A DNA stretch of 64,000 nt, from assembly GCA_027257055.1 (NCBI GenBank), contig JAPVLO010000404.1, forward strand, positions 248,001-312,000, given 5' to 3'. Positions 13,101 through 22,640 of this stretch are shown one piece after another. Position 1 is the first letter of the stretch. The number at the start of each line of letters is the position of its first letter. Made by a program: the position numbers and the translations under genes. The DNA comes from Cephalopachus bancanus. Lineage: Eukaryota; Chordata; Mammalia; Primates; Tarsiidae. Below the pieces are notes generated by a model. It had not been told where the DNA came from, ran no database searches, and saw only the letters and a list, made by a program, of their open reading frames with translations.

Positions 13101-16100
13101 CTCCCCTCTGTCTCCCTCCACTTTTAAGCAGAACACTTCTACTTTTATCTGTTTTTTTATTCTAGGGGTTAGGTCAAATTTGATTTGGGGGAAAAAGCAT
13201 GTTTGTGCGTTGGTTTGGTTCTTTTTTTAAGTTTGCCAGTCAGCGAATCCACCTTCCTCGTTTCATAGATGAGGAAACGCACCTTCATAGATGAGGACGT
13301 TGTATGGACAGGTGGACACAGATGGGCTTGGAAACAGAAAGGAGGTTATGCTGACGAAGGGTGTGAGGTTTTGGGGGCATGTATAAAGATCAAGAGACCT
13401 GGAATGCTCTTCACTGAGATGCTGAGTGATGAGACACCAGACAACTGACATTGCAACCAACTGACAAAGGGGGAGCTCATGTGTCCCTGTGTTAAAGCTT
13501 CTGCAAAACTAGGCTTTGAACGGCAAGTCAATCTTAGACATCTTGGAAGCACGTACCACCGTTCTCCCTACATTTCTGACAGATTGGACATTTGTTACAG
13601 ATGGACAGATTCTTTGAGACATTCTTGAGTATAATGTAGGGGATTGGATTTGTGTGTTTTTCACTTCACGTATTGTCGAGGCTTAAAATTCCTTCCAAAA
13701 GCTTTGTGGTTCATCTCAAAAACATTTGCTCGTTAGACAAACTCTGACAGATTTCTGTAAAAGACAGTGGCTTATTCCTTTTAAATTATATAATTGGCGC
13801 AGGGCATGTAACTGGGTGGGAGAGCGGCCATCACTGAGGTGACCAAACCATTTGTCCAACAACAAACGCTGAGCTGTTACGACCTCCTCAACTTAATCAC
13901 CTCATTTGTTCAAACTACGGTGGTTCAAACTATGAACACTCATAGTATGAATACATGAGGAAATGGAGCAATTCATTTAGCAAGCCTTTTTGACCTCCGT
14001 TCTGCCCCAGGTATATTATTTGGTTCCTGAGACCCAGTGATAATGGGTAAGAAACAGTATCTTTCCTCAAACAGCTCTGCCTAGTGGCAGAGAATGACAA
14101 ACGTACATGCAATAAAGTGTGGCACATATTACGATAGAAACGTAAGGTAGAGTAGCCCAGAGGAGTTTGGCCCTTTTTAAAAAAATGTAATTTTATTTTA
14201 TTTTAGATTCAGGGGGTACAAGTGCTTATTTGTTACGTGAACATATTGTGTAGTGGTGAGGATTGGGCTTCAGGTGACCCATTCCCCAGATAGAACATTG
14301 TACCCAATAGATAATTTCTGAACCCTGACCCACCTTCCTGCTTGTTTAGTGTCCCCAGTGTCTATTATTTGTGTTTAGTCCTTTTTTTTTTGTTTGTTTT
14401 GTTTTTTTTTAGTTAGAGTCTCACTCCGTTGCCCAGACTGGAGTGCAGTGGCCGCTCCCGACCACCGCAGCCTTGACCCGCTGGGCTCTGGCGATCCTTC
14501 CGCCTCAGCCTTCCGAGTAGCCGGAATTACAGGCGCGTGCTACCATGCCCGGCTGATTTTTGATTTATTGTAGAGATGAGGTCTTGCTGCCCAGGCGGGT
14601 CTCGAACCCATGGGCTCAGACAATCCACTCACCTCAGCCTCCCAAAGGCGCGGGATTACAGGCTGAGCCACCGAGCCTGGCTAGTCCTTTTTTTTTTTAA
14701 GGGATATTTATTTAGAGTAATGGGTGTCCTCATAGAGCTTATACAGAGTAATTAACTCTGGGGCAGCCAGATGGGAAGACATTCAAACTCTGAAAGGCTA
14801 ACAGTGTGAAATTCCTGAGCAGGCTTTTGAAGGATGATAGAGTTATCCAGAAAGACAAGGTGGCAGGTGGAGGTAGACCAGCCTTCCAGGTAGAGGACAC
14901 AGCTCGGAGTATGCAGGTCACCCCAAGTATTTTGATGTTGCCGGGGCAGGAGAGGTTTCCAGTGGAAACCTTTTGGACTGGTAAAGCATTTGAATTTGTT
15001 TATTTTTTTATTTGTTTTTTGAGTCTCACTCTGTCACCCAGGCTGGAATATAGTAGCGTGATCACAGCTTATCTCGACCTCCTGGGCTCAGATGATCCTC
15101 CCACCTCATCCTCCCAGGTAGCTGGGACTACAGACACATGCCTGGCTACTTTTTTTTTTTTTTTTGAGTTGGAGTCTCACTCTGCTGCCCAGGCTGGAGT
15201 GCAGTGGCACACCCACTTGCTGGGCTCCAGTGATCCTTCCGCGTGAGCATTCCCAGTAGTGGGAACCACAGGCATGTGCTACCATGCCTGGCTAATTTTT
15301 GATTTATTGTAGCAATGAGGTCTTGCCAAGTTGTCTGGGCTGGTCTCGAACCTGTGGGCTCAGGCAATCCACTCGCCTCAACCTCCCAAAGTGCTGGGAT
15401 GACAGGCTGAGCCACCAAGTCCGGCCTACATTTTTTTTTTTTTTTTTTGAGTTGGAGTCTCACTCTGTCGCCCAGACTGGAGTGCAGTGGCTGCTCCCGG
15501 CCACCGCAGCCTCGACCTGCTGGGCTCCGGCGATCCTTCCGCCTCAGCCTTCCCAGTAGCCGGAATTATAGGCGCGCGCTACCACGCCCGGCTGATTTTT
15601 GATTTATTGTAGAGATGAGGTCTCGCTGCCCAGGCGGGTCTCGAACCCATGGGCTCAGGGAATTCACTCACCCCAGCCTCCCAAAGGCACGAGATTACAG
15701 GCTGAGCCACCGAGCCAGGCTTACTTTTTAAAATCTTTTGTGGGATGAGGTCTTGCTATATTGCCCGGCCTGGAGCATTTGAATGTCTCACTCCCCCCTC
15801 TGTGTACAGATTCTGGAATGGATCGAAGGCAAAGAAAGAAATATCAGAGCCCTTCTTTCCACGATGCACACCGTGCTGTGGGCTGGAGAGACCAAGTGGA
15901 AACCAGTTGGCATGGCGGACCTTGTGACACCAGAACAGGTGAAGAAGGTGTACCGGAAGGCTGTCCTGGTGGTACACCCAGACAAGGTGAGGACAGCCAG
16001 ACCTGTCATGCCATTCGATGGGTCCTTCACTATTTTACTTTCCATTTGCTGGTGGAAAAGACCATTTATTTAAATAAATGAATAGCAAATAGTCATACTT

Positions 16101-17187
16101 TATGAAGACAAAAGAAATCAAACTATATATTACAAGGACTTTATTTAGAGACATGCAAGATCCACCAGTGACTAATTTGGGGGGCGCAGAAGTAAGTTGT
16201 ATCTTGACTTACATAGTAAGGACAGACTAAAAGCTGGATAGAGGAGATACATCAGTATGTTTAGCCAGGATTGTCATGAAAAAGCCTCAAAATATAGTTG
16301 GCAAAATTGGTGCGCGTCCACAAAATATTCAAAATGGAACTAAACGGATCACTATATCATGTCAGTTTATGTTTTCAGTGAGGTATATGTATGCATGTAA
16401 GTGCTCTACACTATCAGAAACTTCCACTAACTCATGGCACAGTTGAGATCATAATACATTGAGACATTTCAGACAGAAGCTAGTCATCTTGCGGTCACGT
16501 AGACTAAACCAGTCATATGACATGAAACTGTGATTGAAGTGCCACTTGGGAACACACACTTGAATCGGATATATTTGATTTTCATCTCTCCACATTTTTG
16601 TGGCTACTCTGAATAGAAGAATGCGTGAGAAACAGTGTTACGACTTGAGTTTTGGTGAATCAAAAGAGAAAGGGAAACAGGAGTCCAGAAAAATCTCCAA
16701 ACCATATGCCCTGTTACGGGCCTCAAAGAACTATTTAGAAATGGGAGTTTAGAAATACAGATAATTAACGGAGATAGACTTTCATCAACCTCTGTTGTTT
16801 GGTAGATGCTTCTGGAGAGCAAAGATGCACCTTTTCCTGCCCAGCAAGCCCTCTGTTATCTACTCATTGACTGATTACTGCCCCCTATGTGAATTTTGAG
16901 AGAGAGTGCATTGTAGATAGGTCATAGGAATTAGGGTCAAAAAGATTAAGTTGTAAAAACAAAAACAGCCAAATAGAAAACCATTTCAAGAACCTAGAAC
17001 CCACATATTAGCAGTGAAAATTTTAATAGAAATGAGCATTTGATTGGTGGTATCTAACATGTGTGTGTTTTTTTTTTTTCTGTAGGCCACGGGGCAACCC
17101 TATGAACAATATGCAAAAATGATTTTCATGGAGCTAAATGATGCCTGGTCTGAATTTGAAAACCAAGGCCAAAAGCCCTTATATTAG
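1763..17187 (+). CDS. DNAJC6: Auxilin (DNAJC6), C-terminal part, five exons
   Basis: Auxilin is the neuron-enriched J-domain co-chaperone that recruits Hsc70 to clathrin-coated vesicles and triggers uncoating. Exons are 1763-1882, 9110-9373, 12044-12186, 15810-15986 and 17086-17187. Together they encode the last 267 complete residues, with phases that join without a stop. In order they give a Gly/Ser/Pro-rich clathrin- and AP2-binding segment with a DPF motif, an FEDLL segment, then the J domain with HPD, ending in NQGQKPLY. That ending, as I remember it, separates auxilin from the paralogue GAK. All junctions are GT-AG. The kinase-like/PTEN-like N-terminal part and its exons lie upstream of the window. 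LEPROT follows on the same strand, as in other mammals. The reading is by recognition of the protein; no alignment was run. Confidence 0.96.
2000..2215 (-). mobile_element. L1 3' UTR fragment, antisense
   Basis: Contains the block ggggtacaattcaggattag, shared with similar stretches near 28.3, 44.8, 52.15 and 59.35 kb. The best-preserved of those runs on into recognisable L1 3' sequence. Too short and diverged to place in a subfamily. Confidence 0.6.
2216..3081. other. DNAJC6 intron, no recognised element
   Basis: AT-rich unique-looking sequence with short spurious frames only. No splice-flanked coding exon is seen. Confidence 0.5.
3092..3190 (-). mobile_element. Short poly(A) retroposon, LTR-tail-like
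   Basis: A 99-bp insert flanked by the direct repeat aagtttcaaa (3082-3091 and 3191-3200). Read on the minus strand it ends with CTCAATAAATCCTG, a few bases and an A-rich tail, so it looks like the 3' end of a polyadenylated RNA copied by L1 machinery. The same body recurs at 49248-49333. The AATAAA and flanking style resemble the R region of a retroviral LTR, but I cannot name the source. Confidence 0.65.
3390..3560 (+). mobile_element. L1 3' end fragment, sense
   Basis: Contains a G-rich run followed by a cacttatgtacccaatcctg-type terminal segment, as at the 3' end of L1 copies (compare 26440-26590 and 54565-55012). Confidence 0.5.
3595..3630. repeat. Simple A-rich repeat (CAAAA/CAA)n
   Basis: Low-complexity run of CAAAA and CAA units in an intron. 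Confidence 0.8.
3675..3925 (+). mobile_element. MIR SINE
   Basis: Carries the MIR core order: tgctatgtgccaggcatgg, then cattttgcagatgaggga, then a degenerate 'accagcctggatttgaacc'-type end. MIRs are ancient mammalian tRNA-derived SINEs. Confidence 0.75.
3960..5087. other. DNAJC6 intron, no recognised element
   Basis: AT-rich sequence with a short ATC/ATCATC-rich patch near 4500-4540. No exon or named repeat is seen. Confidence 0.5.
5100..5453 (-). mobile_element. Old Alu with tail expanded to a pyrimidine microsatellite
   Basis: Flanked by the 12-bp direct repeat gcagtaattctt (5088-5099 and 5454-5465). The Alu body runs from about 5171 to 5448. The interval 5101-5170 between the target repeat and the body is a (TTCTCC)n tract where the poly(T) of the tail should be. 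It has the older 'aagttgcccagg' form. Confidence 0.9.
5101..5170. repeat. (TTCTCC)n polypyrimidine microsatellite
   Basis: Imperfect hexanucleotide tract, pure C/T over most of its length. It lies between the Alu body and the left target repeat, so it grew from the Alu A-tail. Confidence 0.9.
5466..7095. other. DNAJC6 intron, mostly unique sequence
   Basis: About 5490-5610 resembles a MIR end (ctaaagccacacaatgaaca). The rest, including the GC-richer part 5760-6420, shows no exon, RNA gene or nameable repeat. The reading frames there lack splice sites and recognisable proteins. Confidence 0.5.
7100..7147. repeat. (TG)n dinucleotide microsatellite
   Basis: About 22 TG units without interruption. 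Confidence 0.95.
7385..7540 (+). mobile_element. MIR-like fragment
   Basis: agataaggaaacggaggttt followed by a diverged MIR tail and a 'tacctggcacttagtggatg' motif. Weak match. Confidence 0.45.
7778..8060 (-). mobile_element. Alu, young subfamily, antisense
   Basis: Full length, with target repeat aagcatgactttt / aagcgtgactttt (7765-7777, 8061-8073). Carries the 5-bp deletion (tcgctgcccagg). Confidence 0.95.
8095..8305 (-). mobile_element. MIR SINE
   Basis: Matches the minus-orientation MIR pattern (ctgtgtgatc... aacctct... catcatctttgaggtgggg... gctgtatagattaaa). Diverged. Confidence 0.6.
8812..8985 (-). mobile_element. MIR SINE
   Basis: Pattern of cagccactagccgtgtgcct, then taaaatgaggctaaagcata and a ggattaaggg tail, in the order expected for an antisense MIR. 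Confidence 0.6.
9110..9373 (+). CDS. DNAJC6: DNAJC6 coding exon, Gly/Gln/Pro-rich clathrin-binding region
   Basis: The 264-nt exon lies between ttcctgtag and gtaagg. It encodes a low-complexity, likely disordered segment that includes [32 protein letters not shown] and [15 protein letters not shown]. This part of auxilin binds clathrin. Split glycine and glutamate codons join it to the neighbouring exons in frame. It is richer in CpG (ccg, gcg, tcg codons) than its flanks, so it may be methylated and mutable. Open frames on the opposite strand here are shadows. Confidence 0.95.
9374..10163. other. DNAJC6 intron, no recognised element
   Basis: Unique-looking sequence, with MIR-like words only near 10110-10160. 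Confidence 0.5.
10166..10484 (+). mobile_element. Non-autonomous pogo/Tigger-type DNA transposon (MITE)
   Basis: A 319-bp element flanked by TA on both sides (10164-10165, 10485-10486). The interior contains aagtggaaaattccagaaat, a word typical of Tigger-related MER elements. The end is the ggtcttggaacatattccct type that pairs imperfectly with the start as terminal inverted repeats. Confidence 0.7.
10555..10660 (+). mobile_element. MIR 3' fragment
   Basis: ggagctgggatttgaaccct followed by a 'cagtctggctctagaacccc' end, as in the MIR tail. Confidence 0.6.
10914..10940. repeat. Short (TG)n tract
   Basis: Interrupted TG/AG run of about 26 bp. Confidence 0.7.
11055..11265 (+). mobile_element. 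MIR SINE
   Basis: cctcacaacagccctgtgag, then attttacagatgaggaaaac, then taacttgcctgctagtaagc, the canonical MIR order. Confidence 0.8.
11525..11700 (-). mobile_element. MIR SINE, antisense
   Basis: ttcctcatccgtaaaatggg followed by a cacagggtcagtgtgagg-type segment, as in the reverse complement of MIR. Confidence 0.7.
11731..12014 (-). mobile_element. Alu, young subfamily, ending 29 bp before a DNAJC6 exon
   Basis: Full-length Alu with the 13-bp target repeat tataatgatttct (11718-11730 and 12015-12027). Only 29 nt (12015-12043) separate it from the exon at 12044, so the duplicated target sits in the branch-point region of that exon. Confidence 0.95.
12044..12186 (+). CDS. DNAJC6: DNAJC6 coding exon, pre-J-domain segment
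   Basis: The 143-nt exon lies between attgcag and gtgagc. It encodes [18 protein letters not shown] and a Lys/Glu-rich charged stretch ending in DPEKLK. The FEDLL piece resembles the DLL-type clathrin-terminal-domain ligands of auxilin; this is inference from the motif. The Lys/Glu-rich tail is probably helical and leads into the J domain. It ends in phase 0. The acceptor is poor: only a few pyrimidines lie between the A-rich run at 12028-12036 and the CAG. Confidence 0.96.
12279..12631 (-). mobile_element. MaLR-like solo LTR (ancient endogenous retroelement)
   Basis: On the + strand it begins ttagtccattcagtctgctg, continues through 'cacagttctggaggctggga' and ends near 'atccagaccacggca'. I recognise these blocks as an antisense mammalian LTR of the MaLR type. 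No internal region or gene is present. The subfamily is not assigned. Confidence 0.6.
12632..14177. other. DNAJC6 intron, no recognised element
   Basis: Mixed unique sequence. The tandem words 'atagatgaggaaacg' and 'atagatgaggacgtt' near 13266-13300 are a small local duplication. No exon is supported. Confidence 0.5.
14178..14375 (-). mobile_element. L1 3' UTR fragment, antisense
   Basis: attcagggggtacaagtgct, then ggtgacccattccccagata and ctgacccaccttcctgctt, as in an antisense L1 3' UTR. Its far end hosts the Alu at 14391. Confidence 0.7.
14391..14681 (-). mobile_element. Alu, young subfamily, antisense
   Basis: Target repeat tagtccttttttttt at 14376-14390 and 14682-14696. Has the 5-bp deletion (cttgctgcccagg). 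Confidence 0.92.
15014..15148 (-). mobile_element. Old Alu, first part, split by later Alus
   Basis: Diverged AluJ-like sequence (gagtctcactctgtcaccca). It breaks off at 'cctggctact' and resumes at 15722 ('gatgaggtcttgctatattg'), so it is the host of two nested insertions. Confidence 0.85.
15149..15426 (-). mobile_element. Alu of intermediate age nested in older Alu
   Basis: T15 tail, an Alu body that keeps the 'caagttgtctgggctgg' form, and a head ending at 'ccggcc'. Its left arm is shortened near 15205-15220 relative to the other copies. Confidence 0.85.
15427..15720 (-). mobile_element. Alu, young subfamily, nested
   Basis: T18 tail, body with the 5-bp deletion (ctcgctgcccagg), head 'gagccaggc'. 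It lies directly against the previous Alu. Confidence 0.9.
15722..15774 (-). mobile_element. Old Alu, second part, next to DNAJC6 exon
   Basis: Continuation of the Alu begun at 15014. It ends about 35 nt before the exon at 15810. Confidence 0.75.
15810..15986 (+). CDS. DNAJC6: DNAJC6 coding exon, first part of the J domain with HPD
   Basis: The 177-nt, 59-codon exon lies between tgtacag and gtgagg. It encodes [20 protein letters not shown], the long helix before the J domain proper, then [20 protein letters not shown] and the helix containing [16 protein letters not shown]. The HPD tripeptide (15975-15983) is essential for stimulating the Hsc70 ATPase and is intact. The exon ends right after HPDK. 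It is exactly in frame at both ends, so skipping it would keep the frame but destroy J-domain function. Confidence 0.97.
15987..17085. other. DNAJC6 last intron, no recognised repeat
   Basis: 1.1 kb with no repeat that I can name, unlike the other introns. It ends with a T-rich tract and tgtag. Confidence 0.6.
17086..17187 (+). CDS. DNAJC6: DNAJC6 terminal coding exon, end of J domain
   Basis: Thirty-three codons plus TAG. It encodes [20 protein letters not shown] and [13 protein letters not shown]. This is helix III and the C-terminal helix of the auxilin J domain, placed at the extreme C terminus as is typical for auxilin. The acceptor is a long T tract plus ctgtag. Confidence 0.97.
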
Positions 17188-19410
17188 TTTATGAGCTTTT
17201 CTGTCTCTGCTGCGGACTTGTGCTAATGCTTAGTGTGTCACAATTCTGAGGTTTTCACAGAAGAACCAAAAACTCCAGTAACATGTTTCTAAGACTGAAC
17301 TGTTAAATTACTTGTGAATTAATTTCTCATTGAAAAGGAACATGGTTGTTTGGTTTCTCCAAGTCCCCATCATAAAAGATCTATAGCGTGAGAGGAACTT
17401 TTAGCTGGATGACCCTACAGAGAGACAACATTCCATCCTGACCTTTGGGGAACCCACTCAGCATTCTGCCTGGGGGGAATGGAGGCCACCACCCATGAAA
17501 GCATAACACCCATCACATTGCCCGAGAACAGAATTAGTGAGCACACGTTATAATAATTGAATGAAATGATGGCTTAAAATAGTGGTTTCTAGATTTTCTT
17601 AGAAAGATATAATTTGAGCAATGGCTTTATGCAGATTCCAGGAACACAACCATCAGGTACTTTTTTTTTTTAGTGGAAATTTACTAAGGCCTTCAGCATA
17701 ATACTGTTTACATCTTTTGGTCAAGAGGACTAACACATACAAAGGAACTTGAATGGCAGGAACTGATTATTCTTCAGTAGAGTGATTACCACCAACTCCT
17801 GAATAGGCTAAAAATTAGTGAAAATGCTGCCTAAAGAAGATAGGGACTGTGAAGATGCAGCATCTCTATTTCTGGTCAGGGTGTCGGGCTATTGCCTTCC
17901 TTTCCCCTTGGAATACCACGGTTGTTTAAAGAAAACGTCTTAATCCGTAACAACAACTCACTCCAAACCTGATTTGAGAGAAACTTCTAACTTTGCCATA
18001 AGGCTTAATGCTCTTCCTTTTGTTTAGCCAAGAAATGTTCTTAGCTGGAAACATTCCAAAGCAGTTGGACCCATTCCCAATTTGTCAGGACCGATTCTAG
18101 AATGGGCTCAGGGTTCTCTAGGATTGTGAGCGGTTGTGGGAAGAGAACAAAGAAGGCAACACTGAAAGTCACAAGAAGGGTGCCGTTGCAGTGAGAGCCC
18201 TGCCCCCCTTCAGATCCAGCCTGGTGGGTGTCAGCATCTGTTTTGAGGGACCAGGTCCCACCTCCCCACATGGCGAATCTAGACCTCTTGGTTTATGACA
18301 GTGGGGTTTATTGTTTTAGAGTAGTTGGGGATCCACAGGAACAGAATTCATACAGGGACATTTGTGACAGTAAAGCAAGAAGGAAACCCTTCCAGACCTC
18401 AGACTGGCTCGATTTCAGATCAGTGTTCTGGCTGATTCTCATGCTGAGGAGTTAGCAGTTTACTATCCTGTGACTTTAGTAGATCTTGTTTGGCATGCAC
18501 ATACACATTGTGCATAATATATATATGCAAAGCAGCTGGGCAAACTTATTTTCATGCTAATCTTAAAAGGTTCACGCTCCATATTGTGAAAAGCTTTTTA
18601 AAAGTTCTTTTAAAAAGACAATCTTTTTTTGTTTGTTTCTGAATTAATTTTCTTGTGACAAACTCTACCAGAAAAGCAGCATGTCAAAAATAATTTCGGT
18701 TCTCTATAGAGCTCTCTTTTTGGTTATAAAGGTTCACTATTTATTTTACCTTTACTGACAATGTGAAACTTGCAGAAAATGTTCTCTTTTTAAATATACA
18801 GTCATAAGCTGTTCAAGGTAACCGTAACAAACTAGGTGTTATTTATTAACGTATTATAAAATAATGTTTGATCCAGTATGTGCTTGTCTTACTTAAAATT
18901 GGAATGTGAGACATGTTGCTGTGACCTTTTTTTTCTCATTTGCATTTGTAGATATCGTGTGAACTACAGTATATAATGATAACAATTAAAAGGATATTCT
19001 ATGGATGTCACGTCCATTTTGAAATGATAGAACTATACTAGCTTTGTATCATGTTTGGATAATTCACCCATGTTCACAACCTAAAACATCATTAAACATT
19101 ATGTAACTAGCAATGGGAAAGAATCTTACTTAACTTAAATTTGGGGATTTCTCCCACACCTCTTTTCCGGATACATTATAATTCTGGACCCCAGTTTATC
19201 TCAAAACTCTTAATACATGCAGACCAAAAGGTTTTTGCATTCCTTTTAAATATTTGGTTGTGACAGAGCTTGTTGTTGATCAGGTTCACTGTTTCATTCA
19301 TATTTATTGTAATATATTTTTTTGTTTTGTAAATATGTTACACACGACAAAAATGTGACTGGTCTAAGATATTTGTAATGTATATTAAAAGGCTTAAAAA
19401 TACTTGTAGA
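17188..19410 (+). other. DNAJC6: DNAJC6 3' untranslated region
   Basis: About 2.2 kb of AT-rich, repeat-poor sequence downstream of the stop. The lack of Alu/L1 insertions contrasts with both sides and fits a retained UTR. The 3' limit is set by the ATTAAA near 19384; it is inferred. Confidence 0.7.
19384..19389 (+). terminator. DNAJC6: Candidate DNAJC6 polyadenylation signal ATTAAA
   Basis: ATTAAA with TG/T-rich sequence within 50 nt downstream (ttttttgtacttgtagg). ATTAAA is the commonest variant signal. Another candidate, an attaaa near 18985, would give a shorter UTR. Confidence 0.5.
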
Positions 19411-19577
19411 AACCCAAGTTTTTTTTGTACTTGTAGGAATACGATGACAAGCTTGAATGATACCTTCTGATGTGATTCACTTTTAAGGGAAGTGATGAGG
19501 AAAGAATATGGAAAGGATGTAATACATTTGCACCAAAATATAATCTGAGAGGATTTCTGGATTTATATGCAAATCAC

Positions 19578-19672
19578 TCTTGCTATGTTGCCCAGGCTGG
19601 CCTCAAGAAATCCTCTCATCTCAGCCTCCCAAAGTTGCCAGGATTACAGGCATGAGCCACTGCAACTGACCA
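19578..19672 (-). mobile_element. Alu left-monomer fragment (old)
   Basis: tatgttgcccaggctggcct through ggattacaggcatgagccac. Only the head monomer is present. Confidence 0.8.
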
Positions 19673-22100
19673 GGAAACTTATATTTGTTAATTCAGCCAA
19701 TATATTTTTAAAAAGCATCCTATATATGTTTATTCAAATTGATCAAAGTTGTGATTAACAGAAGTTTTCCTGGGTTTTGCTTGGCAAATCTTGGATTCCA
19801 AATTTAGAACAAATATTTCTTTTTTTTTATACTTCAACTCAGCCAATATTTTGTGTATACTTAATGCACGATACTAATAGGTATGTAGAGGAAAGTCAAA
19901 TCAATAGATTTGATGTCTTGTTCAACATAAGGGGGTTATTCACAGGGTTACTATAAGAATTCCTGCCTTTTTGGGGCAAAATGTCTACTGCAGGGATCAG
20001 TACAAGTGCCAACAACCATCTGACTTGAGAGCTGAACCGTTTTGGGCTTGATCTTGGCTTCCCTATTCATGAGTTACTATCTGCGGCCTAGTTTTTCCCG
20101 TCTGTAAAATGGAGACTTTATTACCTAGCTCATAGTGTGAGATTATTGAATGGGAGGACAGAATATGCAAATCCATCCTACGAAGTCCACTTGTGGTCCT
20201 AGGCAGCACGACAGAGGTCACAGATCCTTTACATTCAAGTAACACACTAATGACAAATGGGGGGTCAGGGTTTGGTTTCTAAGGTTTTACTTTCTGGTTT
20301 TGACAACTCTTATTCTTGAGCAAATGCGGAATGCATAAGTGGAGGAATAACTTTTTCAGTGCAACATCTGGCAAAAGTAAAGACGATTTTCTCAGATGCT
20401 TGAAGCCTACGGCAAGGTGGCTAACCTTTAGATCGTTTAATAACCTGGAAAGGACAGCTGATGTGGGCAGAAAATTTGTGGGAGACAAACACTGTCTGAG
20501 GGTTATTCTGATTCCAGACCTACCCTTGGGCAGATACCTCAACTTTTTGCTTCGCACCATCCTCCAGTGCTAAGCCTAGGGCTCTCAAAGTAGGCTCTGC
20601 CTCTGAAGTGTGTTTTCTCCAAAATCATTTTTCTTCTATGGGACTGGGTGTCAGGCTGACATGGAAGGCTCCAGCAAACTCTATTTAGGCTCTCTGGAGA
20701 CATACTAGGTGACTGGGAACGGGAGGACACTTAACCCCATAGAATATTTTCATCAATTGATGTGAAAAAAAAAAAGAAAAAAGTCTTCCTTAAGAGAGTA
20801 GCTTAGCACCACACCAAGGGAGCTAAGCACCACAGGCTTCCAGAGCTGGGCTGCTGTTCAGTTTCCCGAGTGCCTTAACAGGTATCAGAAAGAATGAAAC
20901 TAAAAACAGGGGAACAAACTTGTAGGGGAGAAGAAATCTTTTCCTCTACCCATCTTAGATTCTCCAGCTTGGACCCTGTAAATAGACTGGCCAAACACAG
21001 AAGAACAAGAGAAAAACAGAAGCTTATCAACATTTGCATTGTGCATGTAGGTAACACATGGGAATACTCAGAGGTTGAAGAACTCAAAAGTTTGGTTCGA
21101 ATTTGGGTGTATATAGCATCTTAGCAAAGGAACAATAACTTTTTAAAGAAATGATAAGACATTCAACCAGACCTTGAGTCTCTCAGGGCAGCAAGTTGTG
21201 GGAAAATAAATGTATAGGAGAGACTAGAGGTAGATAAAGGCTCAGTAGTCAAGGTTTCCTGTAGAGTCCTCAGATGCAGCCTCCAGGCTGATGGGGGCGG
21301 GGCGGGGCGGATACAGCTGTCTCTGGGGATTTGTCTTTGTCTTTCCAGGTAGAGTGGGCAGGAGCTACACCTTTGTGAATTTATATCCCGCTTTGGGGCA
21401 AATAGGAGAAAGGCAGAGAGCTTTTCTTGTACCTGTCTGCTTCTAAATTGCCTTCCGCTCAAAATAATCCTTATGAGCTAAAGTGGCTACGTTCTCAATG
21501 ACCTTGAATAGATCAAGGGCCCCAAAGTGGAGTGCAGCGGTACCGATCTCCAAGCACCTGCAGTGAGTCATTCGAAACATAGTGTTGCGAGTGTGCCACC
21601 CATCTTTGAGGAGAAATTAGAGAAGCTAGAATAAACTGACAGATAATTAGGCATTTGTTGAGACATTAACCTGCTCAACGTGCAATCCTGAAAAAGTAAA
21701 CTGAGCAAGGATCCCGCAAGGTGGTGGTGGTGAGAATGTGCACTTCTCAGCAGCCAGGGGGAAACCAGGTTTCCACAGACCCCTTTCTCTTTCAGTCGTG
21801 TTGAAAACGGAGAAAAAGCAAGAGAAGAGGGACGCAACTAAAAGTGGGGAAGGGACCCCCATCCAACCTCCTCCAAAGAGATGCGGGAGAGGCACGTCCG
21901 ACCCTTCCTGCGCCTCTTTCCTTAAAGGTAAGATGAAGCACTAGGATCAGATGGTTTCCAAAGTCCCTTCCAGTGTTCTCATCAAGACAAAACTCTCCAT
22001 CTCTGGGAGGAAGTTAAGGATAACAGGGCTCTTGGAGATCTAAAGATTGGCCTTGGTTGTCCGCATTCTTTGCGACCCCAAGGTACAACATTTTTTAGAA
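19673..22100. other. DNAJC6-LEPROT intergenic spacer
   Basis: No gene is supported. A GC-box cluster lies at 21294-21311 (ggggcggggcggggcgg), and the sequence becomes GC-rich toward 22,100. The short frames on both strands lack similarity that I recognise. Confidence 0.6.
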
Positions 22101-22640
22101 AAACCAAAGAATAAAGGTGGGACCGGGGGGGTGGTGAGGCGGATCACGCGAGTTTTAGTGTTACGTTCCTAACCAGGGCGTCTCCTAGGGGCCCGTTTTC
22201 TGATGCCCTCACACCCCTCCTATGTCAGGACCCCGTAAACACAGCCAGGCACACACACGCACACGGGGGCTCAGGGGACGTAATGCTGGCTGGTAAGTGG
22301 GTGTCCCTTGGTCCCCCGCAGATTGTAACTTTCCCCGTCCGTCCCTCTCCTCACTTTCTCCAACTCCAAAATCAGGCAGGTTTCCTGGCAGCCAGACCAG
22401 GAGTGCTGGGCCTTCGCCCAGCAGACCCCCAAGCCGCGCATTCTGCGTCCCGAGCCGTCCGTGGGAGCGTCTGGTCTGGACGTCTGGACAGAGCCGAGGT
22501 CCCAGCCCACAAACTGAAGGGCGGGTCCAGGGTTTATCCGGAGGACTCAGGACCAAGAACGAGGGCCCGGGGCTCAGGGTCAGGGCTACTCTGGGCGAGC
22601 ATGGGTGTGCCGGGCGGGACCTTTGGGCGGAGAGCCGGAC

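Noticed and set aside
1763..17187. Assignment to GAK instead of DNAJC6
   Set aside because: The C terminus (NQGQKPLY) and the Gly/Gln-rich linker are those of auxilin, and LEPROT follows, which is the DNAJC6 neighbourhood.
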